Position numbers and translations under genes: made by a program
The notes under the pieces: generated by a model
The model's input: the letters and a program-made list of their open reading frames with translations, nothing else
What the model was told of the DNA's origin: nothing
Database searches by the model: none
Source: Lachnospiraceae bacterium
GTDB lineage: Bacteria > Bacillota > Clostridia > Lachnospirales > Lachnospiraceae
Direction of reading: 5' to 3'
Length of the DNA stretch: 17,780 nt
Assembly (NCBI GenBank): GCA_017475845.1
Contig: JAFVEU010000197.1
Span: 1 to 17,780, forward strand
In this document: positions 13,579 to 17,780 of the stretch, one piece after another
Position numbering within the stretch: the first letter of the stretch is position 1
Layout of the letters: each line of letters opens with the position of its first letter

Positions 13579-14601
13579 TTACTTCTTCTTTGTCCTCATT
13601 GCCGCAAAGAGGCTCTGGATAACGATGAATACAAAGAGCAGTGCAGCTGTAAGGATGTTAGGCCAGGAGCTTGCAAGCTTTCCGTTGGTCTTTACTATGG
13701 AGGAGATGGTTCCGTTTATCAGCACACCCACAAAGGTTCCGAGAACATTACCTACACCTCCCGTAAGAAGGGTACCTCCGATAACCGCTGAAGAAATGGC
13801 ATCCATTTCCAGACCCGTGGCCTGCTGAACGCTTCCTGCCATGGTATTAAGGCAGTAGCAGATGCCGCCGATGGATGTGAGCACCGAAGAAAGCATATAT
13901 GCCTTCATCTTGGTCTGCTTAACATTAAGACCCATCATGGCTGCTGACTGCTCGCTTCCGCCGATGGCGTAAAGGGAACGTCCGAATCTGGTGTAACGGA
14001 GCATCAGGAATATCAGTAAAAGCACCGCCAGTGCTATAATAACCTCAACCCTGACAAAGGGAGCCATATACTTACCCTTGTTATTGGTATATCCGCCGAA
14101 AGGGATGATGATCTTGGCATTTGCCCAGTTATAGAAGGCCTGATTGATATCCTGGGTGATGGAAACCTGGTCGGTACAGATGACCGCAGTCATTCCACGG
14201 CCGAAGAACATCCCCGCCATGGTAACTATAAAGGGCTGGATCTGCAGATATCCGATAAGGAAGCCCTGGACAAGACCGAAGATCACGCCTACCAGCAAGA
14301 CAAGGAGACACATCTGTGCGGCACCTATGCCGCTCCTCATGCCAACTGCCAGCATCATGCAGTCCATGGCAACCAGTGAACCCACCGAGATATCAATACC
14401 GGCTGTGAGCATTACCACGGTAAGTCCGCAGGCCACACAGATAAGTCCGGAGTTGGTGATAAGGATGTTTAAGAAGGTCTGCAGATGGGTAAAGCCTTTT
14501 GCGCCGTATGCGATACATCCTCCCGCATACATTGCAATGAACAGGGCTACGGTGATCAGCAGCAACATTGTATTTGAATTTATTGATTGTAATTTCTTCA
14601 T
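13579..14601 (-). CDS. yjfF: Galactofuranose-type sugar ABC transporter permease YjfF
   Basis: 340 residues, the usual length for RbsC/YjfF permeases, with about nine membrane helices. It matches remembered E. coli YjfF in order: GLTVVMLTAGIDISVGSLVA, PFIVTMAGMFFGRGMTAVIC, RYTRFGRSLYAIGGSEQSA (the cytoplasmic loop that contacts the ATPase) and SSAVIGGTLLTGGVGNVLGT. In E. coli YtfQRT-YjfF imports galactofuranose; the exact sugar here is not proven. The start codon overlaps the ytfT stop as ATGA, with AAAGGAGG about ten bases upstream. It is the last gene of the operon and a hairpin terminator follows. Confidence 0.9.
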   Translation of the reverse strand: MKKLQSINSNTMLLLITVALFIAMYAGGCIAYGAKGFTHLQTFLNILITNSGLICVACGLTVVMLTAGIDISVGSLVAMDCMMLAVGMRSGIGAAQMCLLVLLVGVIFGLVQGFLIGYLQIQPFIVTMAGMFFGRGMTAVICTDQVSITQDINQAFYNWANAKIIIPFGGYTNNKGKYMAPFVRVEVIIALAVLLLIFLMLRYTRFGRSLYAIGGSEQSAAMMGLNVKQTKMKAYMLSSVLTSIGGICYCLNTMAGSVQQATGLEMDAISSAVIGGTLLTGGVGNVLGTFVGVLINGTISSIVKTNGKLASSWPNILTAALLFVFIVIQSLFAAMRTKKK

Positions 14602-15698
14602 GCTCTTGCCGCCTCCTTTGTTCCTGTTTCTTTAATGTTGGAGCGCTTTCTGAAATAAGCCTTCAACGGAGCTGACTGTATGGCAACGATTATGATAACG
14701 ATGATGGCCTTGTAAACAGGTGCCTGGTCTGTGGAAACACCCAATGCATAAAGGGTTGTGGTGATAGCCTGGATGGTATAGGCACCGATCACTGAGCCTG
14801 CCAGATTGAACTTACCGCCTCCCAGTGAGTTGCCGCCGAGAGCAACCGCCAGAATGGCATCCATCTCGTAGTAAAGACCGATGTTATTGGAGTCCGCACT
14901 GGTTATTCTGGAGGAATTCACCAGACCTGCTACTCCTGCGAAGAATCCGCAGATAACATAGGTTAAGAAGATGATCTTCTTGGAATTCAAACCTGCTATA
15001 CGGCTGGCCTTTGCATTTATTCCCACGGATTGAATGTACATTCCCAGGGAAGTGTTCTTAAGTACCAGAGCCACAATGGCTATACATATGGCAGCTATGA
15101 TGATGGGAGTGGGAAGGGGTCCCGTAAATGCTCCGAAAACACCGAATGCGCTGTTACGAACGTAAACGATAAGGTTGTTGCAGAGCAGAAGTCCTATAGC
15201 TCTGGCAGCCGAGAACAGGATCAGCGTGGCTACCATTGGCTGGATGCCGAAGTAGGCCACCAGGGTTCCGTTAAAGGCTCCGCAGAGGGTTCCCATGGCA
15301 AAGGCTGCCAGGACTCCCACGATAAGCGGTACTGCCAGCTCCGTGGTATTGGCCACACCGTAGCCTGCAAGGAGCATACAGCAGAAGCTTGCCGAAAGAC
15401 TCATTACGGAACCTACTGAGATATCGGTTCCGGCTGAGGACGAAACAACCAGGGTCATTCCAAGGGCAAGGATCGCAACCTCACTTCCGCGGTTCAATAT
15501 GTCGATGATACGTCCGTAGAGGATGGTCCCGCTGGATGTTGTCTGGTTCAGCGTGATCATAAAGAAAGAGAAAGGATTTGAACCCTGGGCAAGGTCATGA
15601 AGGATATTGACCGCCATGACCAGGATAAGTGCCACTACAGGTAAAAGAAGCGGCCAGTTTTTTATCTTTTTCCAAAACTTGTTTTCATTAAGATTCAT
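14598..15698 (-). CDS. ytfT: Galactofuranose-type sugar ABC transporter permease YtfT
   Basis: 366 residues, RbsC-like family. Motifs matching YtfT: YGRIIDILNRGSEVAILALG, DISVGSVMSLSA, FGIQPMVATLILFSAARAIG, NTSLGMYIQSVGINAKASRI and MDAILAVALGGNSLGGGKFN. The N-terminus carries one extra helix before the core. It should pair with YjfF to form the membrane channel, driven by YtfR. It overlaps ytfR and yjfF by ATGA on both sides and has a strong AGGAGG site nine bases upstream of its ATG. This tight coupling points to fixed stoichiometry. Confidence 0.9.
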   Translation of the reverse strand: MNLNENKFWKKIKNWPLLLPVVALILVMAVNILHDLAQGSNPFSFFMITLNQTTSSGTILYGRIIDILNRGSEVAILALGMTLVVSSSAGTDISVGSVMSLSASFCCMLLAGYGVANTTELAVPLIVGVLAAFAMGTLCGAFNGTLVAYFGIQPMVATLILFSAARAIGLLLCNNLIVYVRNSAFGVFGAFTGPLPTPIIIAAICIAIVALVLKNTSLGMYIQSVGINAKASRIAGLNSKKIIFLTYVICGFFAGVAGLVNSSRITSADSNNIGLYYEMDAILAVALGGNSLGGGKFNLAGSVIGAYTIQAITTTLYALGVSTDQAPVYKAIIVIIIVAIQSAPLKAYFRKRSNIKETGTKEAARA

Positions 15699-17209
15699 TC
15701 TGACTCACCTCCTGCTATAGCATGCATTACCTTCTGTTCTGTAATATCCCCGCCGACTTCGCCGACCTTTTCGCCGTCTCTCATGATGACCATGCGGTTG
15801 CAGGTACGTACCATCTCCATGATCTCGGAGGAGATGAACACTATGCTCTTGCCCTGCTCGGCTAACTCAAGTATCAGCTTCTGTATCTCTGTCTTGGTAC
15901 CGATGTCGATACCACGGGTAGGCTCGTCAAGTATTAGGAAATCGGGATCCGTTGCCAGCCAGCGGGCCAGGATCACCTTCTGCTGGTTTCCTCCGGAGAG
16001 CTGCTTTACAAGAGTCTCGGGAGTAGGTGTCTTTATGGACAGGAGATCGATGTACCTGTCTGCTATCTCATTCTGCTTCTGGCGGGACAGTCTCTTGAAC
16101 GTACCTGTCTTTGCCTGAAGGGCGAGGATGATATTCTCTCTTACAGTAAGATCCTCGATGATACCCTCGGCCTTTCTGTCGTCGGGAAGCATTCCCATCC
16201 CTAAGTTCATGGCATCGATGGGCTGATGTATCTGAACCTCCTTATCCTTGACCTTAAGGGTACCCACATTGGCCCTGTCCGCACCGTATATGGACCTTGC
16301 CAGTTCGCTTCGTCCGGAACCCAGGAGTCCGCCGATACCGATGACCTCTCCCTTGTGGATATCCAGGTCGAAGGGCTTGACCGTACCGGTGTGTGCAAGT
16401 CCCCTTGCGGAGATCTCCATGGGCTCATGGGAAAGATCCTTCGCTTCGCCCTTGATGGATGCCAGATCGTCCAGATCCTTACCCATCATGGCCGCTACCA
16501 GCTTAACCCTGGGAAGCTCGGCTATGGGATACTCTCCTACAAGCGTTCCGTTCCTTAATACTGTGATCCTGTCACATACAGCATAAACCTGCTCCAGGAA
16601 GTGTGTAACGAAGATGATACCTACACCCTTTTCCTTGAGCATACGCATAAGCTTGAAGAGCTTCTCCACTTCCTCGTCATCCAGTGAAGATGTGGGTTCA
16701 TCAAGGATAAGCACTTTACACTCCATATCTACAGCCCTGGCAATAGCAACCATCTGCTGAATTGCAAGGGAATAATTTTCCAGATTCTGTGTAACATCAA
16801 CGCTTATTCCCAGGTCATCCATTATCTTCTGGGACCTTGCGTTGTAAGATTTACGGTCAACTGTTTTGATGGCCGTTAAAGGCTCACGCCCGATAAAGAG
16901 GTTTTCCGCTACGGAAAGATTCGGGCAGAGGTTTACTTCCTGATAAACCGTTGAAATACCAACATTCTGGGCATCCCGAGTGGAATGATTCCTTACAGGA
17001 CCGTCAACTCCCTCTATATGAATTTCCCCGCTCTCAAAATCATTTATGCCCGTGAGGCATTTGATAAGCGTAGATTTTCCAGCCCCGTTTTCTCCCATAA
17101 GGGCATGTATCTCTCCCTTTCTGAGAGTGAAATCCACGTTTTCCAGTGCTTTTACCCCCGGAAAGGTCATGTTTATACCGCGGGCAGTCAATACAACATT
17201 TTCTTCCAT
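15695..17209 (-). CDS. ytfR: Sugar ABC transporter ATP-binding protein YtfR (two ATPase domains)
   Basis: 504 residues from the ATG at 17209. A GTG six bases upstream (17215) is in frame and is better spaced from the AAAGGAG site, so either may be used. First domain: Walker A GENGAGKST (39-47), degenerate signature YSLAIQQ (146-152), Walker B KVLILDEPTSSLD, and the family mark FVTHFLEQVYAVCDRITVLR. Second domain: a Walker A lacking Lys (GLLGSGRSE, 294-302), signature LSGGNQQK (404-411) and Walker B FLILDEPTRGID. This pairing of one full and one degenerate site is normal for RbsA/YtfR. Residue patterns such as TVKPFDLDIHKGEV and VRENIILALQA follow E. coli YtfR closely. It hydrolyses ATP to drive sugar import through YtfT-YjfF. 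Confidence 0.92.
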   Translation of the reverse strand: MEENVVLTARGINMTFPGVKALENVDFTLRKGEIHALMGENGAGKSTLIKCLTGINDFESGEIHIEGVDGPVRNHSTRDAQNVGISTVYQEVNLCPNLSVAENLFIGREPLTAIKTVDRKSYNARSQKIMDDLGISVDVTQNLENYSLAIQQMVAIARAVDMECKVLILDEPTSSLDDEEVEKLFKLMRMLKEKGVGIIFVTHFLEQVYAVCDRITVLRNGTLVGEYPIAELPRVKLVAAMMGKDLDDLASIKGEAKDLSHEPMEISARGLAHTGTVKPFDLDIHKGEVIGIGGLLGSGRSELARSIYGADRANVGTLKVKDKEVQIHQPIDAMNLGMGMLPDDRKAEGIIEDLTVRENIILALQAKTGTFKRLSRQKQNEIADRYIDLLSIKTPTPETLVKQLSGGNQQKVILARWLATDPDFLILDEPTRGIDIGTKTEIQKLILELAEQGKSIVFISSEIMEMVRTCNRMVIMRDGEKVGEVGGDITEQKVMHAIAGGESE

Positions 17210-17280
17210 TTGCACTGTCTCTCCTTTCTAATGGAAAAGTTAAATGCTTTCCGAGTCATTTCCGACCCATATCCCTTAAA

Positions 17281-17311
17281 AAGGGGAGCCCTGAAATCCT
17301 GGGCTCCCCTT
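17281..17311 (-). terminator. Hairpin terminator/attenuator between ytfQ and ytfR
   Basis: AAGGGGAGCCC pairs with GGGCTCCCCTT (11 bp, 9-base loop). On the minus strand it runs into TTTTTAAG, a short T run. It lies just past the ytfQ stop, inside the operon. Such partial terminators commonly let the binding-protein message accumulate above that of the membrane parts. Confidence 0.75.
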
Positions 17312-17330
17312 AAGTTTTTAAGGGTAAATC

Positions 17331-17780
17331 TTAATACTGAGCTTCAATAACCTCGTCGGTTACTTCGATCATGCTCATTGCCTTGCCATCAACTGAGAAG
17401 TCAACGATCTGATCCTTAAGTGCATACCAGTTATCGGGAACGAGGATCTGTGCCTCAGGTGTTCCACCGGACTCGAGAGTCTTGATAACTCCCTCAACTG
17501 TAGGAGCTGCAAGAGGGTTACACTCGAAGTCTGCAGTGATCTTGCCGGCCTGAACTTCCTTAAGACCTGCTGTACAAGCATCATAGGAGATAAGGATTAC
17601 ATCGTTTCCGGGGCCGTAGGTAACGCCTGCGTTATCCATAGCTGTCATAGCACCGAATGCTTCGTTATCGTTCTCGCAAACTACTACATTGAACTGGCCT
17701 GCATAAGACTTGCAGTATGATTCCATAACCTGCTGGCCGCCTTCTTATGTGAAGTCACCGGTCTGCATGTCGAGGATTGT
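17331..17780 (-). pseudogene. ytfQ: YtfQ-type sugar-binding protein, 3' part, with an in-frame stop
   Basis: Only the last ~150 codons are in the window; the gene enters from the right edge. From 17780 the frame reads TILDMQTGDFT, then TAA at 17747-17745, then EGGQQVMESYCKSY and on without a break to the true end at 17331. E. coli YtfQ has a GDFTRSKGKEVMES-like segment here, so the TAA replaces a residue (Lys AAA by one change, or Gln/Glu). The downstream part keeps family features: VVVCENDNEAFGAMTAMDNAG, VILISYDACTAGLKEV, ADFECNPLAAP. The protein should be the extracytoplasmic (lipo)protein that captures the sugar for YtfRT-YjfF. The stop would remove the second half of the sugar site. It may be a real mutation or a sequence error; TAA also ends other genes here, so a recoded genetic code is unlikely. 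Confidence 0.8.

Noticed and set aside
15030..15419. Gly/Ser/Lys-rich plus-strand frame resembling a low-complexity secreted protein
   Set aside because: It is antisense to the well-conserved YtfT permease and has no start signal.
17331..17780. Altered genetic code (TAA read as an amino acid)
   Set aside because: TAA is used as the normal stop for ytfQ itself and for the synthetase gene, so a code change is not needed.
1..17780. CRISPR arrays, tRNA or rRNA genes, insertion sequences and prophage genes
   Set aside because: No regularly spaced repeats, cloverleaf-like segments, transposase or phage frames were seen; the gene-free stretches are all under 300 bases and hold promoter, ribosome-site or terminator signals.

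Overview
The window looks like chromosome from a Firmicute of the Lachnospiraceae type (rumen or gut anaerobe, moderate GC). The basis is the AGGAGG-type ribosome sites, ATGA stop/start overlaps, a YtfQRT-YjfF-type sugar ABC operon, MATE proteins with an anti-sigma-like tail, and DUF6056-like membrane proteins. This placement is inference; there is no rRNA or marker gene to fix it.

Layout. (1) 1-3850, minus strand: two tandem, translationally coupled paralogs of a large multi-membrane-span protein (DUF6056-like, probably GT-C glycosyltransferase fold). Each has a C-terminal piece that resembles an FkbM methyltransferase with its SAM-binding core missing. The second copy runs off the left edge. 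(2) 3851-3917: divergent promoter region in which a run of 13 A makes up almost all of the -35/-10 spacer of the rightward promoter. (3) 3918-8574, plus strand: a two-gene operon, a MATE exporter fused to a degenerate RsbW/HATPase-like domain followed by a one-module A-PCP-C nonribosomal peptide synthetase. (4) 8558-12396, minus strand: an FtsX-type ABC permease and its HlyD/MacA-type adaptor, tail-to-tail with the synthetase gene. (5) 12510-13477, minus strand: a wrecked ABC ATPase gene (frameshift, lost 3' end) joined to a deleted fragment of a second FtsX permease. (6) 13526-17780, minus strand: a galactofuranose-type sugar importer in the order ytfQ (3' part, with an in-frame stop), ytfR, ytfT, yjfF. 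A hairpin terminator lies between ytfQ and ytfR and another closes the operon.

How the genes may work together. The ytf block is a high-affinity importer for a monosaccharide: binding protein, double ATPase and two permeases. The MATE/NRPS pair looks like a small-molecule system that activates one acid, loads it on a carrier, joins it to a free acceptor and exports it; this is inference. The HlyD-FtsX pair is an export or envelope ABC machine whose adjacent ATPase is destroyed, so it would need an ATPase from elsewhere. The most unusual items are the MATE-HATPase/A-PCP-C operon with its poly-A promoter, and the duplicated DUF6056 proteins with the cut-down FkbM domain.
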